This document shows positions 1-12,700 of a stretch of 64,000 nucleotides of DNA, piece after piece. How positions within the stretch are numbered: position 1 is the stretch's first letter; the number at the start of each line of letters is the position of its first letter. Made by a program: the position numbers and the translations under genes. This stretch comes from Datisca glomerata (Eukaryota; Streptophyta; Magnoliopsida; Cucurbitales; Datiscaceae): positions 246,220 to 310,219 of the forward strand of contig QANY01003944.1 in NCBI GenBank assembly GCA_003255025.1. Direction: 5' to 3'. The notes under the pieces were generated by a model that was not told where the DNA came from, ran no database searches, and was given only the letters and a program-made list of their open reading frames with translations.

Positions 1-783
1 ACCATTGCAATACTGAATAGAATACCTTTCATAATTATGCATACGAATTGATAACGTCCGTTTCAGGGTGTCGACAAAGGTGTGGAAGCTCAACACGTTC
101 ATGCACAAACTACTACAACTTCAAATAAGGACATGAGATATAGACCTAACCATCAAATGGCAATTGTATTGAATAGGACAATCATGATGATGTATTTACT
201 GATCTGTCAAATTTAAGCTTGGATGATAAAGAGGTAAATAAATATTATACTTTTAAATAACTATAAATATGTAAATTCCCAAGTTTGAGAGTATTGACCT
301 CCACATTTTTTTTGTAAAAACTTGAATATCAGTTAACTATTATTTTGATATGTATTTGATATTTTATTAAGTACATTTTGATAAGTTAATCATTGGTTAT
401 CTAAAAATTTATTATTTAATTACATCTTAATCAATAACGTATGTAAATCAATAGCTGATATCAATAATTTCATTTTCTGTATTGAACATTGATTGTCTAT
501 TATATCGTTAGTCAATAACTATTATCAATAGACTGATATGCCAGATGAGTATAAAAAATCATCGTCAATAAATTATTAAAAACCATCCATCAAAGTAATA
601 AAAAACAAAACAGTAATCTAGAAAACATATTATCATAAATATATCATCCTCAAAATCTAATCTCTACTTTTTATTTCTTTGATTGACTATTGATTGATGC
701 CACCGGGTTCTTGTGTCTCTTTCGATTATGTCCGATCATATGTTACATTTTACCTTGCTAAATTCACCTATCAATGGGATCTT
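1..783. other. AT-rich left flank, no gene recognised
   Basis: No convincing gene. A short plus-strand frame follows a possible splice acceptor near position 67 and stays open to about 217, but it is too short to assign. The rest is AT-rich and lies downstream of the decayed MULE transposase on the minus strand; it may be that transposon's 3' flank. Confidence 0.3.
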
Positions 784-3000
784 TTACTTCTTCGGTCTAC
801 CGGTCGAACGTCTTGTTTTAGGGGATGGTATATGATGAATTTGAATGTCTTCCAGAACATTCAATTGACTATTATTATCAAAAGAATGAGCCAATTCCTT
901 ATATGTCGCATCTAACTCACTCTTGAAATAATATGACGAAACATATAAGTAAGGATTCAAGTGCCTATTAGCCATTACAGCTAAAGCATGTGCAAAAGGT
1001 ATTGCGTCTATATCACATCTTTGACACGTACATGACTTATTGGGTATGTGTACAATGAATGGTAAATCACCATCAATCACCTGAAATTCATGTGTGTCAA
1101 CGGTAATAACCTGTAATAAGAAATATGTTATATGATTATCGACGATTAATATGTTTAATAAATATATCAATTCATTATAGAATACAAAAATATTTACATT
1201 CATTGATCGGGAAAGACCCATTTACTTACGTAGACATTTTTTGCCTACTGAGTTAGTGTTATAATTATGCAAGTAGATGCTATTCTACGCTCATAAAATC
1301 ACCTTTGTGTCAATTACCTAAAAAATATAATCAGTAAACCACATGCGCTTTTCAGTATATTATTAAGGCTCTCTGACATTCTATCGATGTCTAACAAAGT
1401 GAGAAAGAGCCCATTTCTCATAACCAACACCCTTAAGATAAGAATGAATCAAAGGATAAATAGATTCCTATGCATGCATATTGATTTCAAAGCCTTTAAC
1501 TGTATATGCTTTCGCACATCGATAAAAAATGAGGTCAACATATGAGTTTTTATAATTAGACTTGACATTAAATAATAGATGTTGCATGCATAGACCATAA
1601 ACATCATTCGAGAATCATTTATAAACCGCCTTTGGGATACTGTTGTATCTATCAAATATAATAACTAAATTTTTCGTATCACCAATTACTTCCTTCAATT
1701 TTTCAGAGAACCATCCTCGAGATAAATCATTTACTGAATCTACAACAGCAAATGCTAAAGGAAAATTTTGATTATTACCATCCAACAGAGATGTTGTTAA
1801 CAGTGTACCGAGATATCTGTTCTTTAAAAATGTTCCATCTACTAAAATCACTAGTCTACAATGTCGCCAACCATTCAATGCAACCCCCAAACACATGAAG
1901 AGATATTTGAATGTGTCATTCCCATCATTATGAATTATTTCTCACTGTACCTACATAAAAATCATCAAATTGATAATTAACATAAAAATGAGTACAAGCA
2001 AAATTATTGTTTTCGTAGTCAATCATTGGAATATTGAAAAATATGATATAGCTAGGTTTTTTTTCTTTCAGTACATAACAATATGATGGTAATCTAGCAT
2101 ACGACTCTTTTAGACTCCCTCGAAGCAGATCCAATACATTTTGCTTGGCTTTCCATGCCTTATAATAACTAATAGTAACCCCATGCTTTAAACCCATATG
2201 ATTAATAATGTCTTTGGGAACTGTCCAATCTCGTACATCATTTCTATGTCTACCTTCAATGCATTGACTGATAATATCAAATGTTGCTTGACGATGATCG
2301 CTTTGAATTATATCTAATGAACAACTGTGTTCTTTAATATATTACGTACCATCCAAAGCTCAACAGCTTTGTATATAGATGCTCGAACAAACCACTTACA
2401 ATGATCATTAACACAACGTACATTTTTTTGTTGGATCTTTCAATCTTAAATTCAAAATTCCTTTTTAATACAATCATGTACTGCAACGCCTTTTTAACTC
2501 ATATTTATTTCTAAACAATGATTTCTTTTTTTAGACAAAACTACTAGGGATAAAATGTCATTGTATTAAGCATCCTCGCAATCGATTGATGTTGATTGAC
2601 TACCCTCATCAAACACATAATTATATAATTCAGAGTGTTGGTTTCTATTGAACTTATTACTATCAATAATAAGTGGATAGTTAACCTCATCCTCATTTCT
2701 TATCAATGAAATATACCATTGAACGTCATAATCATTTTTTATTTCAACAACAGTAGATGAAGCATTACCAATTTATAATTTGACAATAATTTCAAACTAA
2801 TCTCTTCCATCAACGAACTCCAAAACCATCTTGATACCTTCTACTAGCTCAAAAAATGTCATATTATCATTAACCAAAAAAGGTTTAGAATGAAAATCAA
2901 CATAAGATTTTGCCTCATTCTATCTTCCATCATACATAATAATAGTATAGATCTTTAGATTGCCTGAAATATATTTTTACAAAAATTACATGAAAGTCAA
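784..3000 (-). pseudogene. Decayed MULE (MuDR-type) transposase
   Basis: Transposase of a Mutator-like DNA transposon, broken into several minus-strand frames. Reading 5' to 3' on the minus strand: about 2990-2760 looks like the PB1-like N-terminal domain of plant MULE proteins; about 2580-2340 resembles the MuDR DNA-binding region; 2197-1928 and 1896-1615 hold the MULE catalytic core, including a VDGTFLKN segment with the first acidic residue and an FAVVD segment; 1221-784 carries a SWIM zinc finger (CTC...PFAH). The third SWIM cysteine is replaced by Phe (PFAH where PCxH is usual). The coding order is right for a full transposase but stops and frame changes interrupt it, so it is very unlikely to be active. 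The C-terminal frame ends in a basic RRSTGRPKK tail typical of MULEs. The family call is secure; the exact limits are not. Confidence 0.8.
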
Positions 3001-3371
3001 CCATCCAAAACTCTATAACGTAATACAACAAAAATAATTAATATAGTAACATTTCAATATATGATATATTGTATGAGTTATCAAAACTACATTTGGATAT
3101 CTGTAAAAGGTTGATTTACATTGAGAATATGATAGTATTTGTATTATTCAAAATAAACTATGGATATTCATTGATCAACCAATATATTTACTGTTTTATA
3201 CAATAAACTCGCTATTGATATATCAGAACAACTAAAAATGATTCGAAAATATATATCACTGAATCAAACGAACAATATTTCTTGAAAATATGACATTGAA
3301 GCACACACATAACATATATCAAACATCTAACAATGAAATACATATTGAACACACAACGACAAACGATGTTT
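3001..3371. other. AT-rich spacer upstream of the MULE coding region
   Basis: Very AT-rich and without a coding frame. It lies directly 5' of the MULE transposase remnant and is probably the non-coding 5' part of that element. Confidence 0.3.
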
Positions 3372-4110
3372 AACAACAAATGAAAAATACATACATATAA
3401 CGTAAAACATTTGGGTAAAATGAAAACAAATTATGTCAACAAATTATAAATAAAACACTTGAAATAAATAAATGATGAATACTCAGATGGAATTGAAATC
3501 AAAGAATGATCCATTATGTTAATCTAATAAAAAAACATATCACAAATAATATTCTAACAAAAACTAACATTCCATGATTGAATCTAACAAAAATATATGG
3601 AGAATGGGTCGTGAAGCTTGATATGTCTATAGAATATGAGTGGATAACAATATCGAATTACTCATATTTTTCTTCAAAGACTTGAAAATGTGAAGTTTTG
3701 TGATTGTCTATCGTTAATGGTGAATGAATGAAACCAAATTGATGCTGATTTTTCTTCAAATGAATCTAAAAATCTAGACTCCGTATCACACTAATGAAAA
3801 GTATAATTATAAATTTAATTTAAATTAAAATAATATATATTAAGAATAGTATTTGACAAATTTCCCTAAAAAAGGTATATCTCATTAAGTGAAATGATCC
3901 CACAAAATTGGATCATTAAATCTGTCAAAGAAAGTTAAAATCATCAACAATAAAATCATCAACAACTTGTTGATGACGTGGCATCCAAAAACTGCTATTT
4001 ACCTAAAGTTTTAAAAAACCTATAATCTCTCAAACTAGCTTTGACAAAAAAATAACTTTCAAAACTTATCTATTTAGTGCAATTATTTAAAATAGAGTGT
4101 CTCCGGCCTC
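3372..4110. repeat. Direct repeat copy A (probable MULE terminal region)
   Basis: About 740 bp that recurs almost unchanged at 4182-4922, starting with acaacaaatgaaaaatac and ending with gtctccggcctc. It contains a short self-complementary segment around 'catcaacaacttgttgatg'. Copy A ends exactly at the N base at 4111. The sequence is AT-rich and non-coding; a 79-codon minus-strand frame in the other copy is interrupted here. Its place upstream of the MULE coding region suggests it is that element's terminal or untranslated DNA, but no partner inverted repeat was found at the left side. Confidence 0.6.
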
Positions 4111-4181
4111 NTTCTCTGAGCCGGTCTGGATTTCCAACGCCTCGGGAAACTGGTCGAGATGGATGACAACACCTTTTTCTT
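4111..4181. other. Single N plus about 70 bp of GC-richer DNA between the repeats
   Basis: One N base is followed by about 70 bp that is clearly GC-richer than both flanking repeats. It may be an unrelated filler at an assembly join, or a true insertion between the two copies. Confidence 0.5.
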
Positions 4182-4922
4182 CAACAACAAATGAAAAATA
4201 CGTACATATAACATAAAACATTTGGGTAAAATGAAAACAGATTATGTCTACAAATTATAAACAAAACACTTAAAATAAATAAATGATGAATACTCAGATG
4301 AAATTGAAATAAAAGAATGATCCATTATGTTAATCTAATAAAAAACATATCACAAATAAGATTCTAACAAAAACTAACATTCCATGATTGAATCTAACAA
4401 AAATATATGGAGAATGGACCATGAAGCTTGCTATGTCTGTAGAATATGAGTGGATAACAACACCGAATAACTCAGATTTTTCTTCAAAGACTTGAAAATG
4501 TGAAGTTTTGTGATTGATTATCGTTAATGGTGAATGAATGAAACCAAGTTGATGCTGATTTTTCTTCAAATGAAGCTAAAAATCTAGACTTCGTATCACA
4601 CTAATGAAAAATATAATTATAAATTTAATTTAAATTAAACAGAATATATATCAAGGATAGTATTTGACAAATTTCTCTAAAAAAGGTATATCTCATTAAG
4701 TGAAATGACCCCATAAAATTGGATCATTAAATCTGTCAAAGAAAGTTAAAATCATCAACAATAAAAATCATCAACAACTTGTTGATGATGTGGCATCTAA
4801 AAATTACTATTTACCTAAAATTTTGAAAAACCTATTATCTCTTAAACTAGCTTCGACAAAAAAATAACTTTCAAAACTTGTCTATTTAGTGCAACTACTT
4901 AAAATAGAGAGTCTCCGGCCTC
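4182..4922. repeat. Direct repeat copy B
   Basis: Second copy of the 3372-4110 unit, offset by about 811 bp, with scattered substitutions and small indels (for example gagtgtctcc in A against gagagtctcc in B). The divergence shows the copies are not an exact assembly echo; they could be an old duplication or two haplotypes placed in tandem. Confidence 0.6.
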
Positions 4923-6160
4923 ATTCTTAAATAGGCTTATTTTTTCTCACAAAATAGTTAATAATTTTTATTTTTTAGCATTTTAGCCGATAATGTAAAA
5001 GTCAACAAAAAATTATAGAGTCTTATAATTATAACTCTAGATATATAGGATATTAAAATAATATTGATCTAATTATTGAAATTAGATATAATTAATGAAA
5101 ATAATAACATAATTATTTTATAAATAATAAGAACATTAATTATTTTATAAATAATAATAAGCTTATGTAAGTAAAATAGAATATCTAAAAATATGTAGAA
5201 TTGCTTATTTAAATTTATGTAAATTTACTTAGATTTTATTTACTTATGATTTTGCTTAACCCAAAAAATATGATTATTATTTAAAAAATTGCTTATTTAT
5301 CAAAATACAATCACTCCACATTACCTCAATATTTAACTATTTTTTTTATTTACCTAGAGAATCAACATCTATGTGGAAGAGAGATATGCTATATACGCTA
5401 CTCATTATTTATTTTACTCTAAATTTACTCTAATATTAAATCTTTTTTCAATTACTTGGTGAAGAGATAGAGAGAGAGAGAGGATATTTATCATCAATTA
5501 CGAGAGAAAATAGAAGGAAGTAGATAGAGATTGAACGGCTGGTATTTACCTAACCCATTTATTTTCAAATCAAGTTTTATATTTATCCCAATATTTTATT
5601 TTACCAAATACTTATTGAAAGATAATACATTTACCAACCGGGCAGAGAGAGATAGAGAGATAACGAGATAGATAGATAGTGGATATTTACCCAATAGAAC
5701 AAGTATGTTGTTTTACATATTCTCTAATTACCCAAATATCTCAGCTTTTATACTTGGATGCTCGTACACACCATGTGCAAAATGGTTAAATTCTCTCTAA
5801 AATTTGACTACACCATTACCAACCACTCATTTTCTCACTTGATAAGGAAAATTGGTTACAAAGCGGCACTTTCTAATAATTGAAAAAAATATGAATTTAA
5901 ATTTACTTTTTTCAAATTTTTATTTGCTATTTTTATTTATTAGTAAATATATATTTATTTAATAATCACCACAAATCCTCCTAACATTAAGTGATTGATT
6001 AATCTTTAAAAATTTCGTTCTGAAAATTATACAAGTAGATATATGAGACAATATTTAAAGACAATAATTTTCATAATAAGTTATATAAGTTCTTATAGAA
6101 ATTATATCAAAGAGTAATGAGTTGTTATATTTTCACATATTTTCATTTTTATTTGGTAGA
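4923..6160. other. AT-rich intergenic DNA
   Basis: No coding signal in either strand. Short GA-rich microsatellites occur near 5467-5484 and 5644-5684. Otherwise plain AT-rich sequence. Confidence 0.5.
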
Positions 6161-6800
6161 TCACAACCGAATATGCTAAAAAAATTGGAAACAAAATACG
6201 AAAAACAAAAAGAAAATTGTATAAGGAATTGAGAACATCCCATGTTGTTAGGGGAAATTTAGATTTGCTTATTTAGATCATAACTGAATATGCTAATAAA
6301 AATTTAAAATAAATATCAAAACAAAAAGATAATTGTATAAGTAATTAAGAACATCTCATGATATTAGGGAAAATTTAGAGTTACTTATTTAGATAATAAA
6401 TGAATATGTTAATACAAATTCAAAATAAAATATCAAAATAAAAAGATAATTATATAAGCAATTGAGAACATCCCACGTTGTTAGGGGAATTTATTATTTA
6501 CTCTTAATTTATATTTAATTATTTTATTAATAAATATATATTTTTAAACTCACAACAAATTTCTACATATTTGTTAAAGATAATTGTATATTAATAAATA
6601 TAGATTTTCTTAAAAAATCAAAACAAAAAGATAATTGTATAACTAAAAAGAGAACATGCCACGTTCTTAGGAGAAACTGTTATTTACTCTTATTTTATAT
6701 TTAATTATTTTATTAATAAATATTTATTTTCGAAATCACAACAAATTTTTACACATTTGTTAAAGATAATTTTATATTGATAAATATATATTTTTTTCAA
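6160..6800. repeat. Degenerate AT-rich tandem repeat, period about 120 bp and longer
   Basis: A block with the phrase gagaacatcccatgttgttag or variants recurs near 6231, 6348, 6461 and 6652, each preceded by aaacaaaaagataattgtat. A second phrase around 'atttgttaaagataatt' recurs near 6570 and 6757. The spacing (about 117, 113 and 190 bp) points to a local tandem array with later divergence. No coding potential. Confidence 0.6.
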
Positions 6801-7750
6801 AACAAAAAGATAATTATTGTTTACTCTCATTTTATATTTAATTAGAAAATGGTGTAATGGGAATATAAAATTATGGTCAACACAACTTGATTATTAACTT
6901 AATTAAGTTTAAAAATGATTAAAAAACTAAAACACCCTACTAAAATGGTTAAATACTACAATTTCTCAAATATTATAGACCATTATGATATAGTAAATGC
7001 CCATATTGAATTCTTATGATGATTGTTGCAAGGCAGATTCTTCTGTTGCAATCATTACAACAAGTAGAAGCTTCAATCATGTTGAAGCACGACATTTTTT
7101 TCAAAACGCGATGAAAGCTCTCTGAAGAAACACGGGGAAGATGAAAACTCGAAAGGCGCCTATTTGAAACACTCGAAAAGTCCCAACCCCCATCCTATCC
7201 TCTCTCTAAGTGAAGCATCCATAATCATTCCTCTCGTGGCCTCTCTTCCTCTCTCAAACCCTTTACGGTCGACAGCTCCATTTGTAAAGCTTTTTCACTC
7301 TTCTCTCTATATCTTTCTCTCTTTTAGAAATAAATTAGTGAAATTGCTTTATCTCATTCTCTAAACTCGAGCGTGATCTTAGATAATCTTCAAATTATCC
7401 ATAGTTGAGCTCTCCAGATGGTAGAAATCGGTACCTGGAATAAAAAAACCCAGCAGTAGCTGATATCATCTGAAGGAGCTCTGATTCCTTGTGCATTGTT
7501 CCCTCTATCTAGGTATTCATCCATATTACTCAATGTATGTCTCTCTAGCATCTATGTCTCCCTCTTTCTATCTCTTTGTATCTCTCTCTGACATTATCTC
7601 TGTCCATCTCTCTATGACATTTTTTGCAAGATTCAAAGGTATTTTCTACTCCCGTGATAGATTTTGATTCAATTTTTATGTGTTGAACTTATTTATGAAA
7701 TTTTATTTTCGACTATTGTGATGGATTTTGAAGGTGTTATACTCAAGTAG
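6801..7750. other. Unassigned DNA with a leader-like CT-rich stretch
   Basis: From about 7040 the sequence becomes less AT-rich and at 7195-7330 is rich in CT, like a plant 5' leader. The 66-codon plus frame at 7164-7364 has no recognisable product. It could be the first exon of an unidentified or dead transcript that includes the kinesin-like piece at 7751. Confidence 0.25.
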
Positions 7751-7840
7751 GGTACCCACATCAATAAAACCCTTATGACTCTAGGGACCACCATTAAGAA
7801 TTTGAGTGAAGTTGCTCAGAGTCAAGGGTGGGTGGTACAG
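7751..7840 (+). pseudogene. Isolated kinesin-7-like motor exon fragment
   Basis: About 30 codons beginning GTHINKTLMTLGTTIKN and continuing LSEVAQ. This matches the motor segment that follows switch II in kinesins (INKSL-LTLGTVI-KLS), closest in wording to the CENP-E/kinesin-7 group. It is preceded by a possible acceptor (aagtag) and followed by a possible donor (gtggta). I could not find the next expected motor segment (PYRDSKLTRIL) nearby, and the codons upstream are closed by a stop. It is not part of the kinesin-14 gene 20 kb away, whose own copy of this segment is at 32600-32650. Probably a relic or a captured exon. Confidence 0.5.
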
Positions 7841-10800
7841 TATTTGGTTACATGTTTAACGATGTATTTTCAAAGATATACGATCTAGTCAAATTATTTT
7901 GCAGGTTATTTCTTTGATCATTGAGGTTCTTGCTTGGTGCTCAATGCTTTAAATGATTGGGGTAGAAACGAAGGTCTAAATTCATGAATTTTGATGGGCA
8001 GCCAGATTTGGAGTTATATATACATTGGTTGGGGATGTAGTGATGCTTAATCTCATTTTTTCAGTGAAGGAATTCTACAATAAGTTTGTTTTTTCCCTCT
8101 CCTCTTCTTACATGAAAATGTGTACTACCTTTGCTGAAAATAATATCACTCACTCTTTATATCGATAAAATAAGTGAAAAAATAGCAACATATATAAAAT
8201 AATATGCATTTGTTCATTCATTAGTCTGCTTCTATCTACTGGACAACCAGGGGTGCCATATTTGGCACTCCATGGTCATACATGCCTACAAAGAGTTATA
8301 ATGTTGATTTTAAATATATGATGGTTTAACTGTAAGGGAGTATATATTAAATTCTATGATAAATTCATCCTATTGAAGAATGAAGTTTGATACTTATCTC
8401 AGATGGACTATACCATTTTTTTATGATTACAACTCATACGTTCGGAGTATTTGATAATATATTTTTTTGGTTTCTTATCATTAGAAGATTTGGTTCATTT
8501 GTGCAAGTTTGTCACCTTTTAAAGAACACGGGTTAAAGCACATAAAATATTGTATTTCATCTGCATATATGTACATCAATGAAGTCTTTGCTAAGGTTTC
8601 TTACTCTACTGCCTATTTTTTAAATGTTATGGTTAGTTTACAAAGACACCTGGTTTTCAAAATCTGCCAATTGAAGCCTAGTGAAGCCACTTGCTTTTTT
8701 ATCACATAACTGAAACTGGCTAAAAACACTGGCACCATGGGCAATAAGTGGATTATCAATAGGATACGCTCATATGGAATGAAGGTAATGCTCACTCTAT
8801 TCCATCCATGCATTGCCACCATGGGCTAGGGAGTATGGAGGATGGAAGCTGGAAAAAACTGTTGATTATTTCTTAGATTTTACCAGGTTAGATTTCCTTT
8901 TGGTGTACATCTAAGCTTTTCCTCTGCTTGCTAGTTTTCTTTGTTCTTGTTAATGTTGTTTACACCAGTCATCATGGTTGACATACACTTATTTCAACTG
9001 TATTTTTCAATCTGAGATAAAAGATAATAAACACTACGGGTTTATGTTCTCTTGAGTTTGTTCTTTTTTCTTTGATAAAGCAATAATAATCTAAAAGAAG
9101 GGTTGAAGTGAGAAAGATTTCTAGTGTTGTCATAATGGAAAAGGTAGAAGTAAATAATTGAGATTAACAAAGAGGAAAGTTAGTAACTTCTTCTTTTCTT
9201 AACGCAAATGCATTTTTTTAATTGGGAATGAGGATTGTTGTGTTTGATCATAAGATCAACAAGAGAACGTTGAGATGCTGACATTAATTTTAGCATCTTT
9301 GCTTTTTAATATGTGCTAATTCTCCTTAACAGATTTCAGAGAGGTCCTACCCAAATGTATTGTTGCAAAATTTATGAAGTTTGATAACCCAATCAAGATT
9401 GCTTTATCCACACAATTTTGTTTTTATTGACAACAAATAGAAACTTAATACGTGTGGTATGGATGGCGCTGTATATAAAACTATTGACTAGCCTCCACTT
9501 GGTGTTAATGAAATGAACGTCAACTCAAAGCACTTTCCCATTAGGTATATTTTCTTAGTGTTTTTATAAGTAAGGTAATTATTGTAATTATTTCCCATGA
9601 GGTATATTTTCTGAGTTCTCTTTTCCCACACTAATTCTACTTTCCTTTTATCCCAATTGTTTTTCTTGATTTTCACGCTACTTTCAAAGTATAGCTCATC
9701 TATTTGACTGAGATTTTAACACTTTTTCTTTCTGTCCCCAAAATTCTACGTAATACCTACTTGAGTTGGTATTAGTGAGAAATTTACATTTTTTGCATAT
9801 TAGCATAGAACTCTTCTTGAGTTGGTTGTTTTGCTTGCTGATTTTTTTGTTTGTTTGGTGAAAGTTTGATTTCTTAATAATAAAGCCAGTCCTAATTGTT
9901 ACACACCATGATTGATTAGTAGTAATAAAATTTTGATATAGCTCTCAGTTGATAGATAACTAGGGATTCTTCCACATTTATGTCGAACTGATTCTTGCTT
10001 TCTAGATGTGCACTTGGTATTTCATACTTCAATGACTGAACCATGAACCAATTTTCTATCAATATTCCCTCTTGATGTGCCTTGCCATTTTCTTCTTGAA
10101 TCATATGTAGTGGTTGATTGGCAGTAATAAAATATGAATTTTACATAGCAAGTATAGTTATCTGCCCATTGGTTTAGAAAATCGTAGCTCTCTTGTTGTT
10201 TGTGTTCATGTTTTGAACTATAATAGTTCTCATATTTACCCTTTTCGTGTCATGTTTTAGTTCATTTTCATGGCATGTTAGTACATAATGATGAACCTTG
10301 AAAGTGGGTAGGCGAGACTTGGAATCCATCTCTCCCATTGTTTAGTTTCATTCATGTTGACTGTTAAAGCGTTTTATATAGTTTTTGGATGTTACTATAA
10401 TATTTAACATTATTTCTAGAGAATATTAAAATACATGTCTCCATCTCTCCCATTGATGCAATTTTACATATGCTAAGTTAAGTGTTTCGTGTAGTTCTTA
10501 TAAGCTTGTGTCAAACACATTTAACTACATGTTACTGCTTATTAGCTTGAAAAACTCATTGTGTATTCCTTGAGCCGCTGCTTAGAAGGCACTATTTTCC
10601 ATCTGCTCCAATAGGTGAATCTGGTGTTCGGTATCTTTCTTTATTTTGCCATCCATTTATTTCTTTGAACTCCTTTTAAATTAAGTGATTGGAATGAACT
10701 ATTTCGGTATGTTACATACCTATATGTTTGTAAATGTTAGTTTTAAAAGATTGATTTTGTTTTAAATACTAACTATTTTTTGAAAAGTCACAATCCATTA

Positions 10801-12030
10801 TGTTGATTACGTACCACACAATGACCCTGCTTTACCTTATTTTTATTAGATACAAAACTTTAGTTTCATACCAAAACAAAAAGAAAAGAAAAGGAAAACT
10901 CCTATTGTTTACTCTTTGTTATGCTTCATAGATGAACGATATTGTCATTGTTCTAAAAATTTTAATCAAAATCTCAGATGTAGACTAATTTCATCCATTA
11001 ACTACGGTTGTTTATTTTAGCTTGTGTTTTCATCTAAAGCTTTTGAAGTTGTGCGATGAGATTTTCAAAATTCAACATGTTTTAATTCTGTAAACATTTT
11101 TCTGCTTATTCAATCTTATTATTTTATTTGACCATCATTCTTCCATCAAGTAATGGACAAGGAGTGAACTACATGCTAAACTCCAAACATTGGTAGTATA
11201 TTTAGTATCAAATATTCTAATGGTTCTGAGTATCATATTACATGGTATGCATTTTTAATGTAATCCTCATACTTCCATACAATTCATAGCTAATCTATTT
11301 TTTTCTTCTTTTGGGGTGAGGGAATGAATGGATTTGAAAAATTTAGTGTTGCTATGAACATTCTCTGCCACTTAAGATTTGTTATGGTCTTATAAGACAT
11401 TGTTTAGATAAACTTGGTTGCTTTTTAAATGTTGTATTTTGAGACGGAAGATAATAAACTTGGTTTGCAGTTAAATGTTAGAATTTGGTTGCTCTTCACC
11501 AACGACTATATTATATCATAGAATGTTGTAAGTCTGCTACTAATTCTTAACTTCTTTATCTAATAAGTCAGTTCTTAGTTGTTGATAATTTAGGTCGTAC
11601 TATTTGGAATATGAGGCTTGCTCCCTTCATCTGAATGGATCATCCATGCTTTGCTGCAACACTTTGATCTTATCCTGAAGCATCACCAAGGCAGTTACAT
11701 GCGCCACACCTCCAACCACTAAGTGGACTTCCTATGGTACCTCCACCTTCAGTACCAAGGTGTGAATTTATACTAGATTTTAGTTTTTTCATAAATTACA
11801 TTTGCTTGCTCTATGTAAAAATTAATATGTAATTATCATTTTGAGATGTGATTTCTAGTAAACAATTAGTATATAAAAATTTTAACTAATTAAATAAAAT
11901 GATATGTGATTTTTTTATTTCATGATATTTTCTGAAAAGTTATTTATTTTTATATTTGCACAATTGTAAGTATAAGTAACAAAAAAAGTTATAAAAAAAT
12001 ATTTAATAACATTGACAACACAATAAGTAA
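7841..12030. other. Unassigned intergenic or intronic DNA
   Basis: Long AT-rich stretch with no open frame above about 70 codons and no recognised family. One GC-richer island at 11630-11765 reads in part as a proline-rich peptide but is too short to name. Parts could be introns of a dead gene that includes the kinesin-like exon at 7751. Confidence 0.3.
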
Positions 12031-12034
12031 TGAA

Positions 12035-12350
12035 AATGCTATGAAAGGCCTACAATAGCATTTATAAACGCTATGAAAGATTTACAATAGCATTTATAAA
12101 ACGCTATGAAAGATTCCTACTACAACATTTATAAAACGCTATGAAAGGCTTTTTGTAGAATTTTTAAACGTTATCATAGAGTTTTGATAGCGTTTAAAAA
12201 ATATTATCGTAGGCTTTTTATAGCGTTAAAAGACACTATCATAGGTAGCAGACTTTTAATAATGTCGACACACATACCATTTTTGAAAACGCTATCGAAA
12301 CCTTATGATAGCGTTTTTTGACCGCTATCGTAGCCTTTTTCTGTTGTACT
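12035..12350. repeat. CACTA-like subterminal repeat array
   Basis: At least ten copies, in both orientations, of a short motif related to 'aacgctatgaaaggct' / 'gctatcgtaggcttt' fill this segment, which ends in tttttctgttgtactg. Dense subterminal arrays of a 10-20 bp motif next to a TTTCTTGTAGTG-like end are the hallmark of En/Spm (CACTA) transposons. No transposase frame is nearby, so this is a terminal relic or a non-autonomous element. Confidence 0.55.
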
Positions 12351-12604
12351 GAATATCCATAATAGCCATTGGAGAAGGTAATGTTAGTTGGAAAAGAGCA
12401 TGCTCATTTTGCTATAAATCTTTAAGTAAATGTATATGTAACATAAGTAAATTTTCTATAATCTTAATTTATTAGCATCTATAAATTTCAGCCAAAAGAA
12501 TGAGATAAGGCAAGAGTGTAATTCTTAAAAATAATTATGAACACCTTAGTCATCTAATATACCGCCTACTAGTTTTATACACATTATGAACCACTAAATT
12601 TACT

Positions 12605-12700
12605 AAGGCTACTAGCTCAATTGGTCATAAAAAAGTTTTTATTTTCATGGGATCGTGTTCGAACCTCATAATTTTTCATTCACTTATGATGAAGAAAAAT
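12605..12700 (+). mobile_element. tRNA-derived SINE-like sequence
   Basis: An RNA polymerase III A-box-like motif (tagctcaattgg, 12613-12624) is followed 32 nt later by a B-box-like motif (gttcgaacc, 12657-12665). The spacing suits a tRNA-derived promoter, but there is no cloverleaf or anticodon arm, so this is a SINE rather than a tRNA gene. The 3' limit is unclear. Confidence 0.5.

Noticed and set aside
12605..12700. Possible tRNA gene
   Set aside because: A and B boxes are present but there is no foldable anticodon arm or acceptor stem, so SINE is the better call.
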